A stretch of 64,000 nucleotides of DNA, from positions 10,389,823 to 10,453,822 of the forward strand of contig NC_085138.1 in the NCBI RefSeq assembly GCF_035046485.1. Reading direction: 5' to 3'. The position numbers were made by a program, and so were the translations under genes. How positions within the stretch are numbered: the first letter of the stretch is position 1; every line of letters starts with the position of its first letter. Of this stretch, positions 13,801 to 24,684 are shown piece after piece. A model generated the notes under the pieces. It saw nothing but the letters and a program-made list of their open reading frames with translations. It was not told the origin of the DNA and did no database searches. This stretch comes from Aedes albopictus. Lineage: Eukaryota > Arthropoda > Insecta > Diptera > Culicidae.

Positions 13801-16075
13801 TGTTAAACAATAGAAAAACGTGCTAAGATACCGTTAGCCAGTCATTTCCATTGCACATTGTAATTATGTAAGAGATCTAAATCAAAATCAAATGTTTCGT
13901 AATTAACATTTAAGTATTTCAGCTTTTAAGGTTATTTTTAGGTAAAAAAAGTTTACATACAATTCCTTTGTGAGAAAGTAGCATCGTAATAGATGTTTTT
14001 ACTAGTTTTTTGATTTATTTTTTAAGGAAACATGAACTACAGTATCCTTAGCCATGCCCAGTCACTATATTCGATATGTTTAACCTCTTATAACAATAGA
14101 ACAGAGCGTAATTTACATCAATTAAATGCACACCAATTAAAGGAAACCACTCTTATGAGCAATCAGTTTATAGAACAGCCTCGCTACGCATCGATCGCAT
14201 ACCCATGTTGATCTCGTGCAGCAAGTAGTGACAATCGTAACCGGTTTGTAGTACACTCCATCGTACCCATCTCGAGCTCGATATCCACAGAACATGATTA
14301 CTACTACGTACAGCGCCCGCAAAGCTATTATAGTAGCAAGGCAGAGCGGTGTGTATCGATTGCTGACGGCGGTAGTAGAGTACAGCTTCGGTTGCCAACT
14401 GCCTACGTGCCCGTGTGCAAGTAAACACGGCCCGGCTGTACTGCAGGGAATCTGCGGCAAGGCCTTCTGCTCATTAGCTTGGAATTCAGCTTCCTGCTCA
14501 TGAAGCCTTGCCAGTGTGGAGTTCCCATATGCCTCCGCTGCAACCGAGCAGTGACAAACAAAATTTAATTTCCTCTACCGGATGGGATTTGTTCGGGATT
14601 AGCCTGTATTTCAATTAGTCTTGAAACAATTATACCCTTGCTCGAAGTTCTTCATACCTGGGAAAACCAGAATCAAATTCGCTGAGATAAGCTTCGTTGT
14701 CTGATATCATCGGTAATGCCTTGATAATTGCGCCACTCTTCTTGATGTGTCAGTTTGAAATATAATGAACTTGTGGAAACGTGCCCTAGATTAACCGTTC
14801 CACGCGACCCTCTGGGAATTTTGGGTTTTCACCATGATAAATCGGTATACGATTATCATCCCCTAATCGTGGCTAATCCCGTTGTCCTAATCCTCAGGCA
14901 TGCTAAGAAACTCGACTCACATTTCATGGTTTCGATCGTTGTGGAGTCATCGCAGGCATGGGTTTCCAACAGAGCAACTCGTACAAACTGTCGCTCCGAT
15001 TGGACTTTGGACCGGGCATTATTTTACCTTCTCGCCAAGCTAGCCGCATTCAACCATGCCTCTATACGATGGGTCGGTGTATACATACGTACATACAAAT
15101 CTGTATCCATGTGAGGAATGGAAACAAGCCGAGAAATAAATCGCACGCCGGTAACGCGTGGACATAGGTAACGTTTTTTTTCTGCCTTTTGCATGCTCCA
15201 CCAACTGCAATGAGTACTTGGAAAAATATGCATGCTTTTGCAAAACTTTGGACTTTGGACGATGCGATAACCTAGATTGCGTGAATACCGCATCTAAGGA
15301 AAGAGCTTCCCAACGAATTACATCACACCCAACAACCAAAAGTGTACTGTTATTTCTGCCCCAAATCAAAGGGTGATGCAAGAAAGTTGCGCGCCCTGAA
15401 GGTGGCACAGTTCAGTTGTAAAAATACGATTCTGTTTTCGAAAGAACCAAATAATCACACCCTCGTCGCGTGTAATCGCTAACCGCTTCTGTCTTGCCCT
15501 GTAGTGTCAGCGCACTATAATGAGACTAACCGTAAAGACCTCACGGACGGGTGCCCATTCATCGCTGTCAAGTGAAATCTACGAGCGGATAGATTTGCGT
15601 AAAGTGAGCGTCGTTGATTGACAGAGATCCAATTCAATTGCTCCACATGCATTTCGAGCTAATAATAGGTTCAATCGTCATCGTAAACAACTAAACGATG
15701 AAGAGAGAACCACCGAGCTAACGCACCGCAGAAGAAAAAAGACCGAGCGATAACAATTTGTTTACATCGATGTACTCTCTCTTTACATCGGTGGCAGGTT
15801 GCAATTTTCTATTGGCACAGACTTGCGGGCGCCAAGCGCTACATACATGTATGTTTAGGTCGCCACCATGGTTGGAATTTTTCTAATGGATAATTATAGC
15901 TTTTCAAAGACGCCCCTTCTTCTATTCCAATTCGTATATCGATTAATTGTACGTACAACCCTTCTGCATAACATTTCGATATGCTCACCTTTTCCAAACA
16001 CTCTTGGCTGTTCTTCTTGGGGTCGCACTGGACCGCAGAGGTCGTCCCATTCGGAAGATTGATCAGGCACCACAT
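1750..16075 (-). CDS. dnr1: FERM-RING E3 ubiquitin ligase, MYLIP/IDOL - Dnr1 family (4 exons, 522 aa)
   Basis: Exons (minus): 16075-15989, 3375-2573, 2501-1947, 1873-1750; all junctions are GT-AG and the frame closes to 522 codons plus TAG. The N-terminus MWCLINLPNG begins a FERM ubiquitin-like lobe typical of this family. Family-typical stretches follow (DYFGL, LRVKFWVPAHLILQ, LYRAITEKHVFY, RDLKG, KRYVFDIQRT). The C-terminus is a C3HC4 RING: C455, C458, C470, H472, C476, C479, C486, C489, then an Ala-rich tail (about 512-518). Family knowledge: Drosophila Dnr1 restrains the caspase Dredd in IMD immune signalling; vertebrate MYLIP ubiquitinates lipoprotein receptors. All RING ligands are present, so an active ligase is expected. 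The basic linker (about 130-165) between FERM lobes is typical of neither conserved block. Orthology is inferred from motif order; the substrate is not shown by sequence. Confidence 0.93.
1947..2501 (-). CDS. dnr1: Dnr1-like gene, coding exon 3 (FERM F3, RING first half)
   Basis: Acceptor CTCTCAACAG ends at 2502; donor GTAAGT begins at 1946. It encodes VPFTAVKAAK, then LYRAITEKHVFY, RDLKG and KRYVFDIQRT, a coiled acidic/basic linker, and the first six RING ligands (CIIC ... CGH ... CRQC). The 73-base intron 3 splits the RING. Confidence 0.93.
2573..3375 (-). CDS. dnr1: Dnr1-like gene, coding exon 2 (FERM F1 end, F2, linker, F3 start)
   Basis: Acceptor TTTGTAG precedes 3375; donor GTAAGT follows 2573. 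The exon holds 267 codons plus two bases. It opens VCNDLGIICEIDYFGL, a strongly conserved family block, and carries LRVKFWVPAHLILQ and the stretch ending in TKDDDKY before the 71-base intron 2. Confidence 0.93.
4337..5259. mobile_element. long inverted-repeat (foldback/MITE-like) element, copy 1, TA-flanked
   Basis: Both ends carry the same inverted terminus: CAGGGGATGGCCAAAATG at the left and its complement at the right, with homology continuing far inward (GGGATAGGC, CAAATTTTGACTGTTTGTCAA). TA dinucleotides flank it at 4335-4336 and 5260-5261. The 923 bp body has no coding frame of note. A second copy of almost the same length lies at 43107-44030. TA duplications fit a Tc1/mariner-type mobiliser, but none is encoded here. 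Confidence 0.88.
6420..8235 (+). repeat. ~295 bp tandem array with CRE-like motifs in Dnr1-like intron 1
   Basis: About six diverged head-to-tail units. Each has CTCCCGTTTGCTAAAGAAAG, then CCAGCACTCAGC, then a CAAGTAACATCACACAATCA block, then TTCAACAGA / AACGAAC, then ATTTCTCCAGTRACGTCAAA. The TRACGTCA core starts at 6563, 6855, 7152, 7405, 7751 and 8035 (spacings 292, 297, 253, 346, 284). At 7152 and 7751 it is a perfect TGACGTCA. A partial extra half-unit lies near 7433-7510. Short frames through the array are products of the repeat and not genes. Confidence 0.85.
15989..16075 (-). CDS. dnr1: Dnr1-like gene, coding exon 1 (29 codons)
   Basis: Starts at a true ATG (16075-16073) and ends AAG at 15989, followed by donor GTGAGC. 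The peptide begins MWCLINLPNG and ends QECLEK, joining in phase 0 to VCNDLGII in exon 2, which restores the F1 lobe of the FERM domain. A longer in-frame reading upstream (to 16096) starts at a non-ATG codon; the MWC start matches the family better. Confidence 0.92.
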
Positions 16076-17115
16076 TTTGGACTCGCTTGGTGACACTCTC
16101 CTTCACAAATTGTACACTATCTGCGTTTTCCCTTACCAACTTTTATTGACTGAATCTTTTTCGTAATGCATACACAAAGTACGTATTGTGTTTGTTTGCG
16201 CTTCGCCTCTTTGTCATTCACTTCACAAACAGATGTAGATTATGATCCGTTTGTTGAACCTTATCACTCGCGGTTGCTCACTTCCCTGTGTACTTGTTCT
16301 ATGAACAGAAATGCTATAATTTCTTCTAAAGCATTTACGTTTAATTTCCTTATTACCGTCTCTAGACCTGAATCACAGACTGTATACTTTATCCTCTTGT
16401 TATTTCGAACGGAGGAGCCTTTCTCAGCACTGCTGTTACGCAAAATGTTTTTTCCTTCTCCTTGACTCCTTCACCAACAATGTCCCGCAATTATTCACAG
16501 GTCACTGAATTTTCACACTCTGTTGTTTGCAAATCTAATTCACGTTGACCGGACTCTAGCTTTTCGCCACGGCACTTCCCGACCTGATTTGCTGCACCGA
16601 CAACAATATTTTACTCAAGTTTAGCTTTTTGTACGGGCAAAGGCAGCTGCTTTGCGGTAGCACGTCCATACTCGACCGTATCGTGTGTAGGATTGTCGTT
16701 CAGCTGTACGGTCGGGCAGTAATTTTAATCTGCGACCTGCTGTGCTGTGAGGATGGTTGCTCTCCGAGTGGGACTGTTGGGCTGTCGAGAGAGAGTCCGA
16801 TTTTATGTGCACTCTCTTGTGTGAAGCATTTTGAGCGTTTATTTTGATGTAGCGGTGTCTTTTGTATGGTTGTGTGAGTAGGAGCATTTGCTTAAGGTGT
16901 GGAATTGGTGAGTGGAAAACGATATTTGTGGAAGCTATATCTGAGACATCTGTTGAGTACTAGCAGTATTAGGTGTATAGGGTATATGACCATATACTAA
17001 GCTCAAACGGCAAGCAATGAATTAAATGCTTTGACTGTTTTCCTACTCTCCGCATCGACCAATGTGGCGCTAGCTTCTATGCGCGAAAGATCGCTAAAAG
17101 TAAATCGCAAAAATA
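16076..17115 (-). promoter_or_regulatory. 5' UTR / promoter region of the Dnr1-like gene (no defined TSS)
   Basis: The kilobase upstream of the start codon should hold the 5' UTR and core promoter. No clear TATA-initiator pair could be assigned by eye, and no other gene is visible. The minus frame 16621-16887 has no recognisable domain. Confidence 0.4.
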
Positions 17116-17288
17116 TTGTATGGCGAATAGCATCTAATGGCGTATTTCTCGAAGTGAAACACATTATTCGAAAAAATATTTGGTAGCGGTTGTGCACAAT
17201 GATGACCGGTTTGGTGCCTACCAAATATTTTTTCGGTAAAAGCTTTTCATTTCGAGAAATTCGAGTTTTGATGCTTTTCGCCATACAA
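17116..17288. repeat. 71-base-arm inverted repeat (hairpin)
   Basis: Left arm 17116-17186 and right arm 17218-17288 are complementary over 71 positions at roughly 80 percent. The best parts are at the tip (CGAAAAAATATTTGGTAG) and base (TTGTATGGCGAA). The loop is 31 bases. It lies about 1.1 kb upstream of the Dnr1-like start. Could be an old foldback element or a transcribed hairpin; nothing decides between them here. Confidence 0.75.
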
Positions 17289-17700
17289 AATTAAATGATA
17301 TTACTCCTGTTGAGCAACATTGAACGCACTCCCTGTCGGTAATCCATTGTGGGAATCGTCAATACTTAACGAAAAAAGTTTAGTTATTTTACTCTGACTT
17401 CAGTCTGAAAACATTACAATGCATCAGACTTAAACGTTGTATTGTCATTCAACGCCATGTCGATGTAAAACGATGCACACATAAGTATTGTTGCAGCGGA
17501 ATTTAAGGACGGCACAGGCCGATCATGCTTACCTTTTGTTTCTGCAAATCAATTGAATTGCCAAAATTCTTCTCTATCTCTCTCCAATTATAAATGCTAC
17601 AAATCTATTACATTTGCTTTGTTTACCCGACCAATTGTTACCCTACCAAATGAATTGTATTACAGGAATCCCAAATACACATCGAATTTAATTTGCACCT
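17289..17700. other. intergenic, no feature seen
   Basis: Nothing recognisable on either strand apart from the edges of the flanking hairpin and MITE. Confidence 0.4.
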
Positions 17701-17980
17701 GTATATACCACAGACGAACCGACGTGACAGCTAGAACAAACAAATTTAAATTTGTTGTCCGCGACGCCATGATGAAAAATAGCCGAACACTACCGCCACC
17801 TCTATAACGGTTCGCGTTGGTTTGCTAGCTTGATCCCAAACCCCCGTGTGTTCATATAGGAAAAGGTTCGCGTCTGCGCTGATTTGACAGAAGGGTTCGC
17901 TCGCTTTACTGGTCGACCGTTAAATTGGGGGGGTACAGTTTTGAAACCCCACTGTCACGTCGGTTCGTCGGTGAATATAC
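17701..17980. mobile_element. MITE with ~30 bp terminal inverted repeats
   Basis: The left end (17701-17730) and right end (17952-17980) are inverted copies sharing GACGAACCGACGTGACAG without mismatch. The interior repeats a GGTTCGC motif. The 280-base length and lack of a coding frame fit a non-autonomous DNA element. No convincing target duplication was found at these boundaries. Confidence 0.7.
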
Positions 17981-19243
17981 CCCATTTCGTTCAGTTTATT
18001 TCCTCCCGATTCACATTACGGTTCATCGGCGTTTTTCGGACCTCACGGAACCAAGTATCAAGATACATTGGAAAGCGTTAGGTCCGATCTTACACTAAAA
18101 TGTAATGTCATGCTGATGTAAAACAACGTGTTTTTGATCATCAAGATACTTTTCAAATTGTTAGCTTCTAACGTAGCGTTGAGGATAAGCTCGTAAGATG
18201 CCAGTAGGGTACCCGAGTGCCCACAAAATTAAAATGATCATATCTCCATCAATTTTCCACCGTTTTTTTAAATGTTTTGGCTCATTCAACTCAGAAACTC
18301 ATCGAGGTAACATTCGGTTGGACCGGTTCGATCATCGTGGATGCCGGAAAATTTGAATTTTTGTGAGCATATTTATATACCATCTATCTCTTGGGTTTAA
18401 TGTGACCATGCCTAGATCTTCTAAGCTCACATTTTACCACTTATTGCCCAAACTTAGCTGCTGCGATCTTCAATCTACTTGTCCCCTCGTTTTCATTTCG
18501 GGTAACTGTTGGTGAAGAAGCAAGAAATGGAAAAAAACAGCAACAAATTTAGCCAAAATTTTGCTCAAACAGCATCAAATTAGGCAAAGAATCACCTACC
18601 AGGGGCGACTCGTCCAGATGTCCAACATGTGCATTGCACATGTGGAGCCACATTAAAAATGCGTCCAAAATAAAACTCTAAAACCGTTCATTATGAAAAT
18701 CGCACGACGATTTTTCATACACCTACGAGAAACACGTGCGTGGTGGATGCGCTACATTTTACGGCCATCGTTGTTGATACATGTTAATTTCTGTTGTCGT
18801 ACCGACCTGAGAGACTCTCAGTGCGAGTACCGACGCGACCGGTGCGAACCGTCGCGTTGCATGGGAGTGTTTTTTCTCTCTTGCGTGTATCTCAGAGCAT
18901 TTGTTTGGTTCCAATGTTTATGTCGCCTGTTCATCTGCAGCATCGTACATGCGAGGTGCCGTTTGTATAAGAATACATACGGGCATTTTTGTCATTGTGT
19001 TGGTGTATGATCAGTGCTGAAAAGCGGTCTGATTGTCCATCGCCAAGATCGCACTGGTTGTGACGGCGGTACCCGTATGCGGACGAAACAAACAGAGCCC
19101 ACGAATGTAGCATGCTGATGTTTTTTTCTGCACACGGCGCATGTGTTATTGACTATTGAGTTGTCCAAAAAATGTCTCACGAAACCTAATGCAAGCCTAT
19201 CCATATACGCGAGAACAAAAGATGTTTACAAAGTTCTTACAGA
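17981..19243. other. intergenic, no feature seen
   Basis: No recognisable coding sequence or repeat structure. A minor ACATGTGCATTGCACATGT palindrome lies near 18625. Confidence 0.4.
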
Positions 19244-19377
19244 TGGTCCACTGCACGAATTTATTCTGGCCTGCTTACTCTCACGCGAAATTTGACGTTT
19301 GAGCGGTGTCGGCACCGCTCAAACGTCAAATTTCGCGTGAGAGTAAGCAGGCCAGCATAAATTCGTGCAGTGGACCA
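19244..19377. repeat. near-perfect 65-base-arm palindrome, 4-base loop
   Basis: Arms 19244-19308 and 19313-19377 are complementary at 64 of 65 positions around the loop TCGG. The single mismatch is in the AATTTATTCTGG segment. The outer ends read TGGTCCACTGCACG / CGTGCAGTGGACCA. The low divergence indicates recent origin or ongoing arm homogenisation. No coding content. Confidence 0.95.
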
Positions 19378-20989
19378 TAGATTAACACGGGAAATCTGAA
19401 CACAAACCACTACCCAGGCTTGTAAACATTCGACATTTATCACTACCTTCGTTTCGTTGGCGCGGTCGGGTGTCAGCTTGCTTTGTTTCATTCGAGCACG
19501 ACCGCTACCTCTTACACACAACACGAGCGGCAGAACGAAGATCAATAAACAAAAAAGTGGATCAAATCATCGGCGTCTGACACGATGACATTTGTCTAAT
19601 TCCAGCTTTTTGCAAGATTTCAGCCAATTTTGATTAAGATTGGTATAATATTAGTTAATTCGTGTGTGATAAATCGATTACGACACATACATTTATCCAA
19701 AACAGCTCTCTTTATGGGTAAGACAGGAAGGAATAACAAAAACCGGACCATCTCGCGAAGGCGCATTCGTGGTCAAGCGCATTCATTCGACATTTTTGTT
19801 CCGGACAGTAGTATGATCGCTTGTGTTGTGAATGCTGGAGACAATGGCAGCCGAATATCGACGAAAAGGTGTCAAAGACTGTGATCACTAACAAGACTGC
19901 CACTACCACACAGGAAATTGGATTGGTCAATGCTTGATGGATTATATTTTCAGCGGCATTGATTCCCCAATCAACGATTCACCTTATCAACGCATTTCAT
20001 GTTTACTGCTAATAGAATTAAACTTCACAAAATTTGATATTCTAAAAGTAAGGTCAAAAAACAATTTTGAATTGGTTCAATTGACTGATTCAATACGTCA
20101 GCATGTTGAGCAAATTTGATTTTGAAATCAGTGGATGGATCGGGTGGTTGTGAGCAAAGATATATTTTTTTATCTGATTATCCTTATGTTGTCATGTCAT
20201 GTTATGATGTCGTGTTTAAGATGGAACTAGATTAGTTGAAAAAGCATAACAAAGTGCATACAAACAAATGATAATAATATGCAATAATAATCAAATAAAT
20301 TTTTGTACAGGCTCAACTGAATTTGGATGTGGTTGCAACTGCGAGTTTATTCAGTACCAACCCATGTTCAATCACGAAAACAACATAAGTCATAATCATT
20401 CACCTGTATCGCTTTGTATTAAGCAAATGTTTATAGAATTGGGCATACTTTTTTTCCAAGTTCGACCTCAAAACATAAAAAAGTATGAGAATTTGTAGTA
20501 CATATGATGTTATTTATATTCTCGGCTTCGTAAATTAGCCAAACAAAAAAGTTGAACATGTAGTCGAAAAGGTCACGAGTTGCCCCTGATACCTACGCTT
20601 TTTGCACCAACTTGTTGCACAAACAAAGAATTTTCCTTCTTTTCATTCAAAAACTCAGAACATCACTACAAATCTAGTATTTCACCGATCGTTTCCCCTC
20701 TTTGTCTCACATTTTGTATGAGATCTCCTGGAAGACCTCTGAAATTTTTATATCCCTTTTGTCACAATCCATCACAATTGTACTGCTGAGCAACAACAGT
20801 TTTGCATATTTTATTCATCTGTTTAGTCTTTGTTTAATGTGATGTTAACTGTTTTATTAGTTGGCCCATTACATATACATGGATTTGTACAAACAAACTT
20901 ATCCTTATGCTTAGACGTCTTGACTGCTTGAGGAAAAATGATGGAATGAAATTTTATTCAACTACTTTATTATGGCTTGCTACAAATCA
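19378..20989. other. intergenic, no feature seen
   Basis: AT-rich sequence with no recognisable gene, RNA or element. The 20,900-20,989 end may include the decayed 3' LTR of the adjoining copia fragment. Confidence 0.4.
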
Positions 20990-22285
20990 TCGTGGATTAC
21001 TTCAATCCCAATAGTCCTCTCTAATCCTCAATGCGTATTTGTTGCTTCATTATCTTAAAGTTCGGGTGCTCTAAAAGTTTGGTGAAATCGTGGCTTCTAG
21101 TTGCTTAGTGTTAACGTACTTCTCGTCAATCGTTCCGTTGTCCAGCGAGTCATACACGAAGTAATATCGTATATTCGCGTGTTTGTGTTTGGTCCGATTG
21201 TCGCACAAGATATTGATTATCTGCCTGCCAAAAATCTGCTTCAGCATGTTCTGCCATCACAACGCCTCTTGTATGGCCCTGGACATTGCCGTAGACTCAG
21301 CCTCACATGACGATAACGCAACCGTCGGCTGACGTTTCACGCTCCAGGAAATTGTGCCACCTTGCATAGTAAAGACGTAGCTCGTCGTTGATTTCCGGGC
21401 GTCGATGTCTCCTCCCCAATCTGCAACTCTCGCGTTTAGTATCATACGGACGTCAGTGCTGCAATTTTTTAACAGGCATTTATGATAGCGATATTTTGCT
21501 TTTTTCATTTTCTCCGTTTTGGTTTTCCTGTCAAAGTTGCTTTCCGATCAGCAACACGGGAGCGGAATGAGATAGGTACTCACACTCGCGCGCAGTGCGT
21601 TGAAAGCGAGAGCTGACAGTGCTAAATTTCCATTCAATTTTCTGTAGTTGAGTGTTTTCACCCGTGCTAACGTATAGAGCACTCACTCTCACAAGTCACC
21701 GCTTGAGACGAATGGCCTTTCAGCATAAGTAGTGTGTGGATGATTGGGAATTGATCTGGTTGGGTCGCTCACGAATGGAGCTCTCGGACTCTGTCAGTTC
21801 TCACATCGAGGAACTGAAAACGACCGCCGCAGTCATTCATTTTCGGCTGAAAAACAGGCACTGAGACTGATATTTTGCAGGACTGACGGACGTATCTACA
21901 ATGATCGATTTTCTCTTCGTCGATTTTCTCTTTGAATTATTCCGAGCAATACGACCAATATTCGGATAATCTCTCGATGTTTTTCGATGTTTACCTCCAT
22001 CCCTTGTTATTCGCAGGCATAGGTAGTGTTTCGCTTCACCAAGATCTTTCATCTAGAATTGCTTGTACAGGAATTTCTTGAGTGCCTCCTTCTGCTTTCG
22101 TTCATGAATATGAGGAAATCATCTACGTATATCGTCAATAACAGCATCTTGTTGTCTTCGATCTTGTAATAAAGGTACGGATCCACTTTCGAACGCTCCA
22201 GTCCAAATTCTCGGAGGGCCACATTCAGCCGCTGATGCCATACTCTGCAGGATTGTTTAAGGCCATACAGTGCTTACTTCAGTCG
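20990..22285 (-). pseudogene. Ty1/copia Pol fragment (RT YVDD to RNase H and C-terminus)
   Basis: On the minus strand, pieces in shifting frames give CLYGLKQSCRVWHQRLN, then a TIYVDDFL catalytic motif (about 22110), then KDLGEAKHYLCLRITRD (about 22020-22050). Next come RNase H blocks [17 protein letters not shown] and [15 protein letters not shown] (21260-21420), then a decayed C-terminal tail ending about 21035. Stops and frame changes make it dead. The 21,540-21,835 segment between RT and RNase H does not read as copia and is either decayed or inserted. Confidence 0.85.
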
Positions 22286-22604
22286 TCATACTGGAGTCAT
22301 CTACAAAACACGCCAAAAGAATTAAAATGGGTCAAGCGGTTTAAAAGCCCCAAAGTTATTTTTTTTTTGTAAAAAGAAGAAAAAAATAACTCACATCTTT
22401 AAAAGCTCATATTATGCGTGACTTTGAAAAAAATTAATGTTCGACAAGTTTATTTGAAATTTGTGAGAGATTCATAAAAAAAAGATTTAAAATCGGTTGA
22501 AATATGAAAAAGTTATGACACTTGAAGTGGAAACACCTTTTTATTACTCGAAAAATCGACTTTGAGACGACTGCGCCACCTCTAAATCTCTATATTTTTG
22601 GCTC

Positions 22605-22699
22605 AAACTCAAGGGTTTCACATTTTTTTTTTGTTTCCCCACGATGTGTACAATCGCCTATGCTATGCTATTCTATGCTATGCTAAACTCAAGGGTTTC
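22605..22699 (-). mobile_element. 65-base retro-inserted fragment with 15-base target duplication
   Basis: AAACTCAAGGGTTTC occurs at 22605-22619 and again at 22685-22699. Between them lies a 65-base insert. Read on the minus strand it has (ATAGC/ATAGA)-type repeats, then GCGATTGTACACATCGTGGG, then an A-run. An A-tailed, very short insert between long direct repeats is the signature of target-primed reverse transcription of a 5'-truncated RNA. The source family was not recognised. Confidence 0.75.
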
Positions 22700-24684
22700 T
22701 CGTTTTTAACGTCATTTGAATCCAAAAGAGCTTACGAATTCCAAGTTTCAACAATTTTTCAAAAATAAGCCGCAGCCTTCTCGTCACCCACTTCATGCAA
22801 CTACATTAGTGGTCTAATACCGCTTATGTTCGGCATAGTTCCATCATGCCGCTCACAGTGTTACCACAAATAATGCTGTATTTGCAAAACCCAGTTATCT
22901 GGCTGGTGGGGCATGGGAGCCTAAGCTTCAACTGTTAATGCAATTAAAGACTACCAAGACTTAGACGTGGGCGATCGAAGAGTTATTCAAGCAATTCGGG
23001 AAAATTTCCAAAACGCATTTTAATAATGTTGAATTTGATAGCTACTACATACCCGTATAAAAATTCCAATACAAATACAATACATAACAATAATACTACA
23101 ATACATTCTAATGCAAACAATTCATTCTAATGCAAACAATTCATTATATTGTTATTTTATGGTTACATAATAGAAGCTGTATAAAAAGTTCAAACCAGGA
23201 ATGGAAACACTCACTTGTACTCAGATACACTCATTTGATATTCTCTCAGCTCAGAAACCTGCAATCAAAAAACAGCTAATATATGGCTGAACCTCGAAAA
23301 GGCTGGTTGCAGAAAACGTTGAAATTATGGAATTGTTTCAAAAGACTAATAATAGAATCGAGTAGAATAGAATAATAAAAATGCAAAAAAGCATGGAATT
23401 AGTTAGGATTATGTTTAGCGAAGGAAATTTTGCACACCAACGATATTAAAAACTTGGTTATGATACTTATATCGATCATGCTATCCCCCTATCTACATGA
23501 GCGGTTCTTTTGGGCTGTTGGATAGTTTTGTCATTACGGCTATCATCAGATATTTTTGCTTTGATATGCTATTCTTTTGAGAAATACTGCCATATTTATG
23601 CAGGCGATCAATAAAGCATAGCATGGGCTTGTTAGCGCTTGACTGCTTTTGGATTGGCACCAATGAAAACTAGTCGAATCACTATATCAGGCTTTAGTTT
23701 TTTCAACCTTTCGATACTAAACATAGTCAACTCCGTGAAAATCACGATCACATTTTACTGGACTCGTTTAATTTGCGAAAAGTGCTAAATCTGCAACAGC
23801 TGCAACAGCCCTGACAATGACAGTATTTGTAAACAGTTGAATTGGAAACACCGAATATGATGTCAGCTATATTAACCAAGTCCTACCGTTTTTTTTTCTT
23901 TCAATTCTCTCAAAAACACTGACTGATGATAAGCCATTGAAAGTCACAAGCTTTTTGCGTGATCTTCAACGGTACGAGTGTTCCGGTGTCCTTGATTTGG
24001 ACAAGCCGATTTTTAGGACGCAGTTACAAAATAAACCAGTTTTCAAGTTACTTTTGTAAGTTGGCCTTAGTCGCATCAGGAATCATTCAAGGTTGAATCG
24101 TTGGGAATCTGATAGGTGACATTGAACAATGCCTTGTGATTTTATTTTGTTTACGTTATTATCATATTGTAATTCCGATGATTCATTCTTTCAGAGATTT
24201 GATACAGCAACAAATCACCGTCAAACTGGCTCGAGCACTTGTTTTCTCTGAATTTTTAATCTCATATTAATATATTTACTATAGGTAAAGTCAAACTGGA
24301 GGGTGATATAGAATCAATATTATGTGCTTCCGTTTGTTTTCTGGTAGTTGCCGATTGGGGTATAAGTTCAAATATTTATTCGATCGTAATTGGTCCTGAT
24401 AGTTGACTACCATTTTGCTTACTCATGGCTATTTTTTATTTTATCTTTGTAATGTAAACACTACAGCAGTCTTCTAATCTCCTTCAACATATGTAATGTA
24501 AGTAGTTATGGTAATAATAAATTACTAGATGATTAAATGAAATCGCGAAAATGAAAATGACACAAATACGATAATGCGGGACATTTGAACACAAATAAAT
24601 AGGATTCTCTAGCTAGCCTAATCAGTAGATCTGTTTAAGTGGAATGTGCGCTTCCTGATAGTGCATCGTCATAGACGGCGGCCG
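22700..24684. other. intergenic, no gene seen
   Basis: AT-rich. A small direct duplication (CATTCTAATGCAAACAATT) occurs at about 23103-23141. The last 300 bases are the likely 3' UTR of the minus-strand peptide gene, with AATAAA on the minus strand at 24375-24380. Confidence 0.4.

Larger units (their letters stand above)
3376..15988 (-). other. intron 1 of the Dnr1-like gene (12.6 kb)
   Basis: Donor GTGAGC at 15988 and acceptor TTTGTAG at 3376 define it. It holds an inverted-repeat element (4337-5259) and a ~295-base tandem array (6420-8235), described separately. Stretches 3376-4334 and 5262-6419 hold no gene; 3943-4016 has a small GCCGAGGCTGG / CCAGCCTCGGC hairpin. Stretch 8236-15988 is mostly non-repetitive with GC-richer islands (about 8450-9400, 10050-10300, 12450-12980, 14160-14500). 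No coding potential with recognisable domains was seen there, on either strand. Confidence 0.85.
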
